Below, piece by piece: positions 25,401 to 37,729 of a stretch of 64,000 bases of DNA; position 1 is the stretch's first letter; every line of letters begins with the position of its first letter. The DNA is from Spirodela intermedia (lineage: Eukaryota; Streptophyta; Magnoliopsida; Alismatales; Araceae), in NCBI GenBank assembly GCA_902729315.2, contig LR746271.1, forward strand, positions 4,360,001-4,424,000. The letters run 5' to 3'. The notes beneath the pieces were generated by a model, which saw only the letters and a list, made by a program, of their open reading frames with translations, did not search any database and was not told the DNA's origin. Both the position numbers and the translations under genes were made by a program.

Positions 25401-28400
25401 TCTTTGCTCGAAATGGGAACAAAAGACCTTGACTTTGTTCAGCTGAACCAACTAATTGGAAGAAAAACCGGGGGTATATCAATTTATCCTTTCACTTCAT
25501 CTGTGAGAGGGAAAGCAGAACCATGCAGTCATGTCATTGTCCGTGGTAAGGCGATGGGAGGACGGGTGGAGGATCTATTTAACCTGGTATTTTACTATCT
25601 CTATTGTTGTTTACTATTATTCTCAGCTTCTTTTCTTAATTTCATTCAAGAAGCAGGTTTATTCATTTTATAATACGGGAATGAATGGCATATCTCTAGT
25701 GAGTAATGAATGTCTCAATGATCTGTAGACGAGGGGGGACATTGTCAGACTCTGCCCATTGCAGGAGGACAATGATGCGGGAGATCATGTTCAGCATCCT
25801 AATTATAGGGGTTACATGAGGCTTTTAAAGGGGCTCTCTTAGATCTGGCTTGGAAATGCCAACCGTTCCCATGATTAATAGTCTGAAATTTCGGCCTTAA
25901 AAATAGTGAAAAGGGTTGGGATGCACTCGGGGCTTCAGTAGTTATGGATGGTGGATGTCCATGCACGTTGGTTGGCTAGTTTGGAAACTTTCTAAAGCAC
26001 CAAAGGCAAAGTTCATGATGTAGAGAGGTGGTCCAACTGAGGTTTCTTCTGTTGTGTTCTATCAAGAAAATTATCTCCGCATGATTTCTGGATTCTTATT
26101 GTAGGGTATTGATATCATTAATGAAATTTGTATCGTTACGAATTTAATCACTTATATATGATTGTTTCGACAATAATGCATGCTAGATCTGCTAAAAAGT
26201 GTAGAAAATGGAATAAGCTGTACCTGGTGAGGTGATCGTAGGCTTGTAGCTGTAGCACTTATAGAGACCTCAGAAAAAAGTGCGAGTCCTGAAACTACTT
26301 TTGATAAACTTCAATCGAAATCGTCCTGCAACATTTTGGTGTCACAGACGAGATGGAGGACTTTATTTCATCTAAGCAATCACAATACAGTTGATACCCT
26401 TTTCATGGCATCAACTCTTCATTAGTTTACCTAATTGGGTGTTTCCATAACAACAAAACTATTGCATTATCTTTTCCAGATTAACAGGTAAATTCAAATA
26501 TCTGGAAGAAGCCTATAAAATGATGCTTTCATTCTCATGCTTCTGCAAAAATCACGGATGGTCATCCTTCGAACATCAAATTAAAATTTTATTTGGCCAG
26601 CCCAATGCCCATATTGAGACTTTTCATGTGTCTATCTTTCCATGAGTGTCAACTAATTCTTTTTACTGTAAAAGATCCGTCTTTTTATTAAAAGCTGTGG
26701 TGCTCAGGTTAAAAACCATAAGTTGAAAAACTTCACTTCTTAGGACCCTTTCAATGATACTCTAATGGGCTTTTCTGTCATTTGTGGACAATCGGGGAGA
26801 TTTCTGTCGGTTATGGGTCTGGAAGATTATTGTTAGGGCAGACCTCAGGCATTATTGAATGATATAGGATATTATGTGTCAAATGCAGTGGCTCCCACTC
26901 TCCAATTTGTGTAGCATTTGGTTGGCCTTGGTCTAGCAAGGGCTAAACAGCCTGATGATTCCAGAAGACATCTGATGCTGGTGATTTTGAGCCATTTTAG
27001 TAGACTCTGTTGTTTTACTCTATCCTTTTTTAATTTAGGTTAATTAAAGATATAGTCAACTGTGTTGACTTGTTTCGTCATGTTATGCTCTTTGCATTTT
27101 GAGTGGCAACTACCAACCTACTGTACCATTTTCTTAAAATGTCAGTACTGTTTGGCTCTTGCAGATCAGGTGTATCCTCCAGGATGTTCAGTTCACAGAC
27201 CAACAGCGTTTCAAGCAATTCGTTTCCCAAAGTAAAGCCAGAATGGAGGTAATCTCAGACACCCTTTCGGTAGACAGAGGCTTTCCCGACTTCCATTATA
27301 TCTTACAGGAACTACTTTTTGGATTTGTAGAGCCGTCTGAGAGGCAGTGGTCATGCCATTGCAGCTGCAAGGATGGATGCTAAACTGAATGCTGCGGGAT
27401 GGATATCTGAGCAGTTTGGTGGAATTAGGTTAGCTGATTTCTTAGATTGGGTTTTTAGTTCATGTTTGTGCATGTTTAATGGTGCTAGTTTTTCTTTGAC
27501 TAATAGTGCTGAAACGAAGAAAAAAATATATTCGTCTTTTTGAGTGTTGTTCTGAGAGAAAAGCTTGATAAAATACTGAATGTTGATCCTCTGCCAAGAG
27601 AGCCTTTTGGACTACATTGGATATTGACATATGCCGAGATATAAGCTGTTGTACTTCATGTTGATGATCTATCTATATTTACTTTTGTTCATCAATTTTT
27701 TTTTTCTATCGCTGGTTGTAGATGTGGCTATGCTGGGTGAGAAACCTTGAGTAATGACTTACTTTCTGCAGAGGTAGACTGACCTTAAAACTATAGTTGA
27801 CAAAGTATGATGTATTAACTGATATATTAGTGAATTTAAATTTTTCTTATCTTTGGCCACAGCTTATTACAGTGATGTAACAGAGCTGTTGGACATAATG
27901 CTTGCTTAAATTATTTTATTCTAAAGCTTATTAGTTGGTGACATGAAAAAAATATTTTCTTTGCATGCGTGCGACATGAAGTTATTCTATTGTGGAAAGG
28001 ATGCTTATGATGTTTCCCCTCCTCTTATTTGCTCAGTTATTTAGAGTTCTTACAAGACCTTGAGAAGAAGGTTGATAAAGAATGGTCCGAAATTTCTTCT
28101 TCACTGGATGCGATACGTAGTTGTCTTCTCTCGAGGGAAGGTTGCATAGTCAATATGACAGCAGATGGGAAGATACTTACAGAGTCAAGAAAATACCTTG
28201 CTGGGTTCATTGATGCCATTCCAAGCGCACCATCCCCGGGGGCTACCTCCTGGAGTTCTCTTCTTTCACCCATCAATGAAGCCATCGTTGTTCCCACTCA
28301 GGTTCCATTCATTTTGGAAATTCTCAGCGGTGCCCATGGTAACATTTATTAGATATGAGATGTTTTCCTCGTGCACTTTCAGGTTAATTACGTTGGAAAA

Positions 28401-29570
28401 GCTGCCAACATTTATGAGTCTGGGTATCAGCTCCACGGGAGTTCATATGTCATTTCAAAGTACATTGGAAACACCTGGTTGTGGGACCGTGTCCGAGTGA
28501 GTGGGGGTGCATATGGTGGCTTCTGTGATTTTGACACTCATTCTGGTATGTGATTGCTATTTTCCATTGCATGCAGATGAATTTTTGATCCACTTTGCTC
28601 AGTTTATTGGGTTACCTTCCCCTTATTTCCTATTGGTTTATTTTTTTTTGCAGGAGTTTTCTCATATCTGTCCTACCGTGATCCAAACCTGTTAAAGACA
28701 CTCGATGTGTACGATGCAACTGCAAATTTTCTCCGTGAGCTAGAGTTGGACGACGATACTCTCACCAAGGCAATCATTGGGACAATCGGAGATGTGGATT
28801 CATATCAGCTACCTGATGCAAAGGGTTACAGCAGGTGAGAGTTTCTTCTCTACTCACTTGATGGAAGTCTTTAGTTGCCATCTATATCTGGCTGCAAAGT
28901 TCCAACATTTTTTAAACAAGAGAGGAAAGCATCTCACAACAGGATTCGTCCTATCTTGAGAAACATAGAACCCTTTGCAACGCAGGTTATGAGTTCTCAA
29001 GTGACATAGTAGGCTACCTCATAAGTTTCAAAGTAATGGGTGATGATCGCCATGAAACCGAGCTTAAACCATGTGATAAATCACATGAGAGGATCTCTCA
29101 GCAGGCCATCTAGGTGTGGTTGTGATCCTTAGTAATGTAGGCTTGTAAGTCTCACATAATAAAATCTACACATTTGGACACCAAATTTTGTGGCAATAGT
29201 GTTGTTATCTTCTCAACTCTTTGTATTCCATGGATCTCATGCACAGCTTGTCAAATGATGATAACATTATGGTTGAGTTTTCAGTCTGATGAGGCACTTG
29301 CTGGGCATCACAGAGGAGGAGAGGCAGATTAGGCGTGAAGAAATCTTGTCGACTAGGTAAGTCAGCCTCCAGCGAGGGAATGGCATTGCCTTAGCAACTG
29401 GGATCTCACTGGGTATCTCACCTTGCAGCGTGAAGCACTTCAGGGAGTTTGCAGATGTCATTGAGGTAGTGAAAGATAAAGGAATTGTGGTAGCCGTGGC
29501 ATCTGCTGACGATGTGGCCAAGGCAAATGAGGAGAAGGGCGGGTTCTTTGAAGTCAAGAAGGTTCTGTGA
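16471..29570 (+). CDS. PREP: Presequence protease (PreP), M16C zinc metallopeptidase, 19 exons, complete
   Basis: PreP degrades cleaved targeting peptides and other short unfolded peptides inside mitochondria and chloroplasts. Exons: 16471-16747, 18061-18241, 20545-20719, 20811-20943, 21059-21129, 21622-21705, 22270-22360, 23783-24303, 24391-24555, 24634-24852, 25133-25260, 25397-25586, 27165-27248, 27331-27428, 28037-28301, 28383-28545, 28654-28834, 29285-29356, 29429-29570. All phases join, giving 3240 nt and 1079 residues, close to the length I recall for Arabidopsis PREP1 (about 1080). Exon 1 is an Arg/Ser-rich transit peptide (cleavage expected near residue 85). The inverted zinc motif HILEH is at residues 161-165, with the third ligand Glu261 in NEMKGVYSQ. 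The C-terminal Arg932/Tyr938 pair (RVSGGAY) completes the active site. All lie at a constant offset of 84 from the mature Arabidopsis PreP1 positions. Intron 5 has a GC donor. Introns 2 (2.3 kb), 7 (1.4 kb) and 12 (1.6 kb) are long. No lesion is seen. Confidence 0.97.
21130..21621 (+). other. GC-AG intron (PREP intron 5)
   Basis: The conserved protein needs ...GRVCQQ joined to ALFPDNTYG.... The only phase-consistent boundary is CAG|GCAAGC at 21130 with acceptor CTGTAG ending at 21621. GC followed by AAG is the standard context of plant GC-AG introns. The GC is kept in the inverted pseudogene (49377-49378, - strand). Confidence 0.88.
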
Positions 29571-31000
29571 CCGCAAGCATGGCTTCTGTTGTGTTTCTCT
29601 CACTTGTTCTCTCTCTGGCAGCAGAACTGCAGCAAGCCTACTTGGCACTGAGCACTGGATTAACAAGGTTGACAGTTGTGAAAGGTGCGTTGACCATCGC
29701 CTCTTCTCTTGATCATCCATGAGATTTCATAAGTAATCGATCCAACTTAATGATCACCTCTGACTGAACACAGTCTGCCTCAGCTGAGGCTACTAGGAAG
29801 AATATTCTGAGAGAGTAGGGGCTTCGTTTTGACTTCAGAATCTCATCTTCAAATCATTAATGAATACTCAGCGTTGACCCGTTCCTCTTCTCGCCATTCA
29901 AGTCACCAGAGTTATAACTTGGCAAGCTAATTGCATCAGACTGTGAGCTGTTATTAATGTGGCCTTTGTTTCCTCTGCTTTCTGTTATATGCAGACTTGA
30001 ACGGACATGAAGAGCATCACTTCTACCCGCGAGATCAGGGATTTTAATGTGAAACACTGGATCTAAAATGGTGATTGATGAGCCTATCTTTCAGTTACTA
30101 GATTGTGAGTGATTCTCGTATACCTTCAATGTACTTGAATCATACCAGAGCTATATAAGAAGATTGCATCATCAGAAGCCCATTGGAGGCAATCTTGGCT
30201 GCTCATGATCTGCAATGGCGAATGTAAAATCCTCTTTATTTACTCAGTTCTCCAAGTATTTTCCAAACGGTGGGGTCATCTAGTAAGGTTGGCTGTGAAC
30301 TCAGAGTCGAAAGTATATCTGCATTACTTAGTAAATGTGGCAGAAAGTATGGTTTCTCCCACCTCTCTTTCCTTGTCCTACTATTGTGCCTCTCTCATGG
30401 CATCTCAGTGGCCTGGGGAGACCAAAAGCTTGGGGGGACCGAGTGATGCAGGCAGAGTGAGCGTACCTCCAAAGCTCTTAGCACCGTGTAGTAGGCCCCT
30501 CCCATTAATAGGGAATAGCCTCCACTTGACGGGACGTCTTAACTACTGTATCGTGCACAGTAGCTTAACGGCACAAGTTCCGACAACCACAGTGTCGCAC
30601 CATGGCGCCGTCTCAGCGCGCGTACCCGCACAACACTGTGCACTACCGTCCGTGCACGCCCATGCCATCCGCACTGTGCTGTCTCTGTCATGCCTGTCGA
30701 AGTTCAGGGGAAGCATGCTGGTTCCATGCAGCTGCCGTTTCTATGCCATCTCAATGATGTGCCATGCAAGTTGTGCATCTCCTACGTGTGGGCATGCCGT
30801 GCCATATCACTGTACACTCTCGCGCACATAGTGCCGGCTAGTGCCGTGCTGTGCCATGCTAGCATGCCCACCACACATACACCGCACACTCACGTACACT
30901 CAGACATGCGCCGAGGTTCCGCTAGATGAACCTTGCTCAACTGAGCAGGGGGGTGATAATTTAACCACGGTGGACGAACAAACGTTCGGCTATGATCCAG
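29571..31000. other. PREP 3' flank and a GC-richer unassigned block
   Basis: Homology to the inverted copy ends near 29950. At about 30400-30930 the DNA turns GC-rich, with many GCAC, GTGC and CATGC words and a CACACAYACACRCAC-like stretch. A 208-codon frame (30205-30831) looks like no known protein. It may be part of an unrecognised mobile element. Confidence 0.4.
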
Positions 31001-33600
31001 CTTTCTCTCTAGAAACTTGATATGTGTCTTGTTCCCACGTGACCTTGTGAACTCTGGGGAGGACAGACTTTATCAATTCCTGTCACCTCATTATCAACGA
31101 GTTTGCTGCAAAGCTTACTAGCCCTGCGTGCATGCTTTTACCAATCCCGTCGCATGGCTTCAAACAACTCACTCGTTGACTTTTTGTAAGTGCACTGAGT
31201 TGTTGGAGACATATTTGCAAACCAGTTTTGGGAAGACAATGATAATCAGAGTTGTCGATACTAGAATTCTCCCCAGTCACTCCATCGATTGCCTCTGGAA
31301 AATCAAAATAATTCATGGAGGGACCTTCTTCTTGGGGTTTTTGATATAAGTGGAGGAAGGTCAATGTCTATGGCCATCTAAGGTTCAAGTAATTTTGTTT
31401 TTTTACTCATCCACACGAGGGTTTCTGGCAGGTCACATCCTGAGACGAATTAATGCTTAAGATGATTTTCATGAGACCTGGATTTCTTCCCCTATGAGAC
31501 GATTTTCAACTCCAATGACGTTTTAAAATTTTAAAACACAATTTGATGTATTGGCATGGTAGAAGTTAGGATAGAACAGAAACGAAGCATTGACTCTATA
31601 AGGCACAATCTCTTCAATCTATGAGTTCACAAGAAATTATTTTGATGATGCTATAGTCCATAAAGGTCAAAATGATGCTCCTTGAGTCCACAAGGATCTG
31701 ATAGTATTCATAAGCCAGCAATGACCACCTAATACAAAAGAAGCTGAGGAAGAACCAAAACTTGGGCCTTGATTCTATAAGTTGTAAGCTCCTCAGTCCT
31801 TGGGTCTATAATGACTGATTTCAATGACTTTTGAATACAAAAGAATCAGAATGATGCCCCTTGGATTCACAAAAATATCACAAAGAGAATGAAAACACTA
31901 CTATTAATTGTCCCTCTAAAACTAAAATGGGCTAGCCTTTGAAAGCAAAATATGTTGATCACAAAATCAAGGATAAATTAGTAATTTCATGCTTAAAGGT
32001 ATTTTAAACTGTCCTAAGCCTTGTATGAGAATACTAATCATTGATATGCCAGAAGACACATTAAATAATGGTATTGTATATGAATTAAGAAAAAAAATGG
32101 ACAAAAAGCCAAAACCAAAAAAGAGTTAAATGCCTAAAGGAAAAAAGGCAAAAGGAAAAAAAAGAAAAACCAGGAAAAAGCCTAAAAGTATGTTAATCTT
32201 AGATTTTTTTCCTTCACATGAATAGAATCATTTGGCTACTTTGAATCGTCTAAAAACCATATCTGCATTCTCTCAATATATGAAAACATTACATCTTTTC
32301 ACGAGAGACATCATCCATCCACTTTGGACCCTCTATTCAACTCTTTCAAAGGCACAATTCTCTTTGCATTCTCCTATGTATGAAACTCTTCACAAAATTC
32401 ATAAAATTGTTTTCTCCTAAAGCATAAATATTTGAAAATCTCTCTCAATCTATGGTAGTCATTTTATGAGCATGAGATCCTAATTGCTTTTTCTGCTGAC
32501 AAAAAGAGGGAGGAGTTGTGTGTTATGGAATAATTGAGTAGAATTTGAGTGTTCAAGTGTGATTAGAATTTACCAAATAATAGTGTAGAATACCCTTACA
32601 TTTTATCTTGATTTAATAGTGGATAAATGAGGACAGATAAATGTATTATTGGACTTGAAATTATAGGGTAATAGGTCAATAGCCATGGGGCTCAATACTC
32701 AAGTGCCTATAAGATGTAGATAGTGGGCCTTATGATTAACAAGTATTAGATCTAGGATAAATAGATCTCTTTAAAATTGGATCCAAAGCCTAAAAAATAT
32801 GAAACCCTTTAAATTGTCCATAAACCTAAATGAAATAGATCTTTTTAAAATAGGGTCTGAATCTTAAAGGATATGTTGTATGTTTGCTTTCTATAGACCC
32901 ATTTCTCAGCCTAATAACCTATGAAATCTTAAAAATCAGCATCTCACATAAACCCAAATCTTAATATTTTTTATCTTTTTGACAGCTAATTGTGATAAAT
33001 AAAATAAGAATAAGAATAAGAAGAAGTGGAGGAGGATGACCAACTTCATCTAGGCCACTATTCTTGAACATCTCAACAAAAAGAAGACCACCATGATCCA
33101 CACAATTACCTAATCACAATGATGAAAGAAGACAAAAAAAAAAAATTAAGGATAAAGATGATGATGAGCCCTATGATATGACCCTAGTTATTAAGAATTT
33201 TAGATGGAGAAGAAATACCCAAATGGCCGGCCCATGGCCCAAATAGGCCCATCTGTAGCACAGATCAACACAGCTCTTAAGACCAAAAGGTAACTTTTAA
33301 GTTGTTAAGAGGGATTACAAGGGTGGTTGAAAGTCTTAACAGATGGTTGTTGAAAGGATGAGAACCTAGTTATAGAGACAATGCTAAACTAAGTAGAGAA
33401 ATGCAGAGAAGGTTAAATGGTGAAAGATGAGGTAGTTAAATGGTTAGATGCTGTAACTATTTACCCTATTTCTCATAGCTAATGGGTCAGACTTAACTAG
33501 TTCCAAAGGAATCAAGTTCAACAATAATTCAAAATGAGAGTGGAGAGTACATATTTATTATGGATACTTAGTATAGTGACAAAGAAAGATCATTTTCTTC
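31000..33600. other. Repeat-rich intergenic DNA
   Basis: AT-rich sequence with no readable protein. It includes one copy of a dispersed repeat (32285-32415), annotated separately, and a purine-rich stretch near 32080-32190. Confidence 0.5.
32285..32415 (+). repeat. Dispersed repeat, copy 1 (mate at 63590-63735, inverted)
   Basis: Shares TTTGGACCCTCTATTCAA, CTTTGCATTCTCC and a TTTTCTCCTA.AGC block in the same order with the - strand of 63590-63735. Probably a piece of a retrotransposon LTR or UTR. Confidence 0.75.
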
Positions 33601-33714
33601 TTCTACTTATGAATCAAATTATAGAAAACTTAGCAAGAAAAAAATATTTTTCATTTTTAGATAGATAATTTACTTATAACCAAATTACTAATTATCATGA
33701 AGATCAAGAGAAAA

Positions 33715-35660
33715 CTACATTTACATGTTCTTATGTAACATTTGCATTTAGAAGAATGTCCTTTGATTTATGTAATGGACCATCTATTTTTTTTTGATGT
33801 ATGATGTTTACTTTTTCAGATATAGTTATTGAAATGTTATAAGCTTTTATGGATGATTTTCAGTGTTTGATAATTATTTTGATACTTTTTTATATAATTA
33901 AAATAAAGTTCTTTCTAGATGTGTTGAAGCAAATCTAGTTCTTAGTTGCAAAAATAGTAATTTCATAGTTAAAGAAGTCATAGTCGTGAGACACATAATT
34001 AGTGAACAAGGCATAAAGGTGGAGAAAGCTAAAATAGAAATTATATTTAATTTTCCTTCAGCCTTTTCTACCAAGCAAGTTTCATCATTTCTAGGATATA
34101 GGCTTTTATAGAAGATTCATTAAAAACTTCCCTAAAATCTCATTGTCTTTGACTTTAGTCCTAACCAAGGACATATTTTCACATAAATGTTGCATGTTTA
34201 GAAGCTTTCAGTACTCTTAAGCAGACATTGAATGAAGCATATATTTTACAAGCTCCTAACTGGTCATTACCTTTTGAGATTATGTGTGATGCTTCTAGTT
34301 ATGCTATAGATGTTGTTTTAGGTCAGAAAATTGACAAGAAACCGGTAGTAATTTTTTATGCAAGTAGAAGTATAACAGAAGCCCAAATAATTTACACTAT
34401 TATTGAAAAACAATTGTTAGATGTAGTTTTTACTCTAGAAATAAGTTTATCATATATTTTAAGGGCAAAAACCATTATTTATTCAGAACATTTAACATTA
34501 AAACATCTAATCACTAAAAGAGAGGCTAAACCTAAACTTATTAGATGGATTTTATTACTAAAAGAATTTAATTTAGAAATTAGAGACGAAAGATGATTAT
34601 AGAACATAGTGCTTGATCATTGTTCTAGAATTTTTACATCTGACTAATTTTATTTAATAAATTCGATTTGATGGACTCAACTAACCTAACCTATTGTCAT
34701 GAATTAAAAAGGAGAGTGGTCTTATTTAAACCGTCTCACTCCTTTACAGTATTCTTATCTTGATGAGCAATTGCTAGTTATTAATTATACAACATCACCT
34801 TTGTATGAACATATTGTTAATTATTTGGCCATGGATAAAATTCTGGATGGCAGTCAAAGAGTGAAAAAGATTTATTATTTTTAAAAAAATTATTTTTAGA
34901 ATGACCTAGAGTTATTTTTTTAGGAAGTGATTAAATTCTTATGATGTTTGTTCTTGAAAATGAATAACAAAGTACCATAAATTTTTGCCATTATCTAACT
35001 TGCGAAGGACATTTTTCAGGAAAGAAGATAGCAGCAAATGTCTTAAAAAATGGATTTATTCTTTTATGGTCCACAATTTTTAAAGATGCATACTATTTTA
35101 CCAAAACATGTCTCAACTATTATGCTGCCACTAATAATTCTAAGGAAGATATGATGCCTCTTAATCCTATTTTAGTGATATAAATTTTTGATGTATGGTG
35201 TATAGATGTTATGGGTCCATTTCCACAATCATTTGGTCATGAATACATTTTACAAGCACTAAATTATGTATCTAAATGGATTGAAGCTATTTCATCTTGA
35301 ACAAATGATCACAAAGTCATTATAAAAATTTATTCAAAAAATTATCTTTTCTAGAGTTGGATTTGATAAAACTGTTATTAGTGATGGTGGCTCATGTTTC
35401 ACTAATTTTTATTTCAGATCATTCCTTAAGAAATATGGTGTCACCCATAAATAACTACCCATTTCACCTTCAATTTAATGGCCAGATAGAAGTCTCAAGT
35501 AGGAAAATTATGAAGATTTTACTGAAAAATGTTAACCTAATCTGAAGAAAAAAAATCATGAGGAAATAGTTACATGTTCCCACCATATTAATCTCATTAT
35601 AAATAAATAACTAAATGAACTTCAAATCATGAAGAAGATGATGGAAAATTACAAAATGAA
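33715..35660 (+). pseudogene. Decayed Ty3-gypsy pol (RT, RNase H, integrase), Athila/Tat-like
   Basis: In order on the + strand: RT pieces FAFRRMSFDL and FMDDF (about 33730-33860); an RT-to-RNase H bridge; RNase H in an open stretch at 34228-34596 with SLPFEIMCDASSYAIDVVLG, VVIFYASRSI and PKLIRWILLLKEFNLEIRD; then integrase (about 35010-35480) with KKIAANVLKNGFI, DMMPLNPIL and [17 protein letters not shown]. Many frameshifts and stops fall between them. The wording is that of non-chromoviral plant gypsy elements. LTRs were not identified. Confidence 0.85.
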
Positions 35661-35760
35661 TACTACTCTTAAGTGGTTGTAAAAATTCTCAAACATCTAG
35701 TGATTGATACTTGCAAGTTTAAAGATTGATTGTATACAAAAAAGGAGATGTGTAATTTTG

Positions 35761-37729
35761 AATGTTATTTTGAGGAGTGTTTAAACCATTGAGTTAAAAG
35801 TTTTATCTTTGAAGCTTGTTATTATAACATAAGTATATATGAGTTAAGTGTTTCCATTTGAAACCATTCTTGCATTGAAATATATTTTAGTCAATATTAT
35901 TCCTAAATTATTTTCTATGTCCATTACTAAGGCACTAACAATGATTTAAGTCGAGGGGTGTGATAATGCTTTATTTGTATATAATAATTGAGGTAAAATC
36001 AAACTATATTTCACATAAATTAACATAAAATTTGAATTATTAAGTTAAAAAATATTAGTCCTAGTTTAAAACTGATGTGATGAATTTATGTTTATTTTTC
36101 TATTTTTATGATTTATGTGAAATAAATATATTTCTAGTTTTCAGTCTATGCCTTAACATGATTATCTAAGGTTTATAATCTTGAGAATTATTTTATAATT
36201 GACGAAAAATTACTCATGAAGTTTAAATGAAAAAATAAATTTATCTTGGAAGTTTTATAAAATTTATGAAGACACTTATTTAACAATTTTTCAGTAAATT
36301 AGAGATTATCAGAATAATGAGAACAAAGTGCAGAAAGTCATAGCCCCATCAGCAAGAGGACATTTCAAGGGTTTGTGGGTAAGTCAGAATTTTTTGTCAC
36401 GTCAACGATTAGGTCATGCCATTCATGTACATGTCATGTTCGATACTCTATTTTTGGGCAAGAAAAACGGATGTAGATAATTCTGGATTTCATGACGGTT
36501 GTTGATATATTATTGTATGAAATCCTGAAGGAAGCTCCAGGCTAAGGGACAGTTCTTTAGATGATAAAAATGGAAGATTGGAGGAATGGCTAGCCTTTTG
36601 AGGCTGAGTTCTCTCTAGATGAGAGGCAGAGGTAAGTGGAATGACATTGGGCACTTACAAGTTTAATATTTCTTTTCATTGCATTTTAATCCGTCATCTA
36701 GGAGACAAGTAGACGACAAGATTAAAGCTTTTAATCTATTTAGTTTACCATCTTTTAGACAATTCTACATTCATTTTCTGGTATATTTTTGGGTGAAAAA
36801 CGTGTTTGTAAATGAGATTAAGAATTCAAATCCACATTTCATTACTTTTTATTCACTATTCCATTCCATTTTCTTACCGTAATGATATTGTGTTCCTAAG
36901 TGACAAACAGGGACAAGTTCTTGATTTTATTTCACATTTTTTTGTTCTTCTTGGGATTTAATATTTCTAGTGGACGTAAACTTTCTTATGATGATTTTAA
37001 TATATTTATTTTAGAATATTATTAAGTTTTTATTAGTCTTTGACTAAAAGTCATTTTCCTATTTCATTGCCAACAGGGAGACTCTACCAGCACTTGTATT
37101 TTCTCTCTCCTCCCATTTTTCTTTCAATTTTAGATTTATTTTCTGCCATTTAATTTTCTTTTCTCTTTGTAATTTTCTCGACCATTTTCTCTAGAATAGT
37201 TTATAGGTCTTGAGTCATTTATCAATTCTAAACATGTGAACATATCAAAATTCGAAAATTTAGATATCAACAAGTTTGGAAGATTTGAAGCGTGGAGAAG
37301 ATTATTTTTTTATTTTTTTTTATTATTATAAGAAATTATTTAGAATGGAAAAGATTCATATTGAGATTGACCATCATATTTATGGGTGACCTGAATTCAT
37401 CGAAAATGATTTCAAGTCTTATTTTGAATTTGATTTATAAATATTTAAAACTTAATCATTTTGTTTGCAACCACCAAAGTGATATCAGATGACATCTACT
37501 TGCCAACTTGAATGGGAGTTTTGCCGGAATAAATGTTTCTAGAAAATGGTAAAGTCTGGTCGTTATGTGTCTAATCTAGAACCTTCTAGGCGTATATTAG
37601 AAATCCCAAACCATAGTCACTTTGTAAGCAAATTTCTTTACGAATAAGTGAATACATTTTTCTCCACAAGCGTTGGGGTAATATTTCAGTGCACTAGACT
37701 TGGTTCTATCTTCAGTAATAACAACTCCA
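35761..37729. other. AT-rich spacer between gypsy remnant and inverted PREP copy
   Basis: No protein or RNA recognised. It is probably decayed retroelement DNA. Confidence 0.5.

Larger units (their letters stand above)
15100..29950 (+). repeat. Source arm of a large inverted duplication (PREP locus)
   Basis: This block recurs inverted and decayed at about 57860 down to 37730. Matching landmarks run in the same order: the CTCATAGATTCAAAG repeat (15124 against about 57805), CCTCTTCATACAAG (15357 against about 57586), the GGCCGGAGAG/GAACAAATCGTG block (15626 against about 57280), the upstream mini-exon (15917 against 56740/55090), PREP exons 2-6 and 13-19, and the 3' flank to about 29950. The copy has lost about 16000-17120 and about 22000-25790. 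Confidence 0.88.

Noticed and set aside
29267-29557. 96-codon - strand frame over the last PREP exons, also seen at 38114-38404
   Set aside because: Antisense shadow of exons 18-19; it persists in the pseudogene only because the exon sequence does.
30205-30831. 208-codon frame in the GC-rich block
   Set aside because: No recognisable domain, and composition alone explains the open frame.
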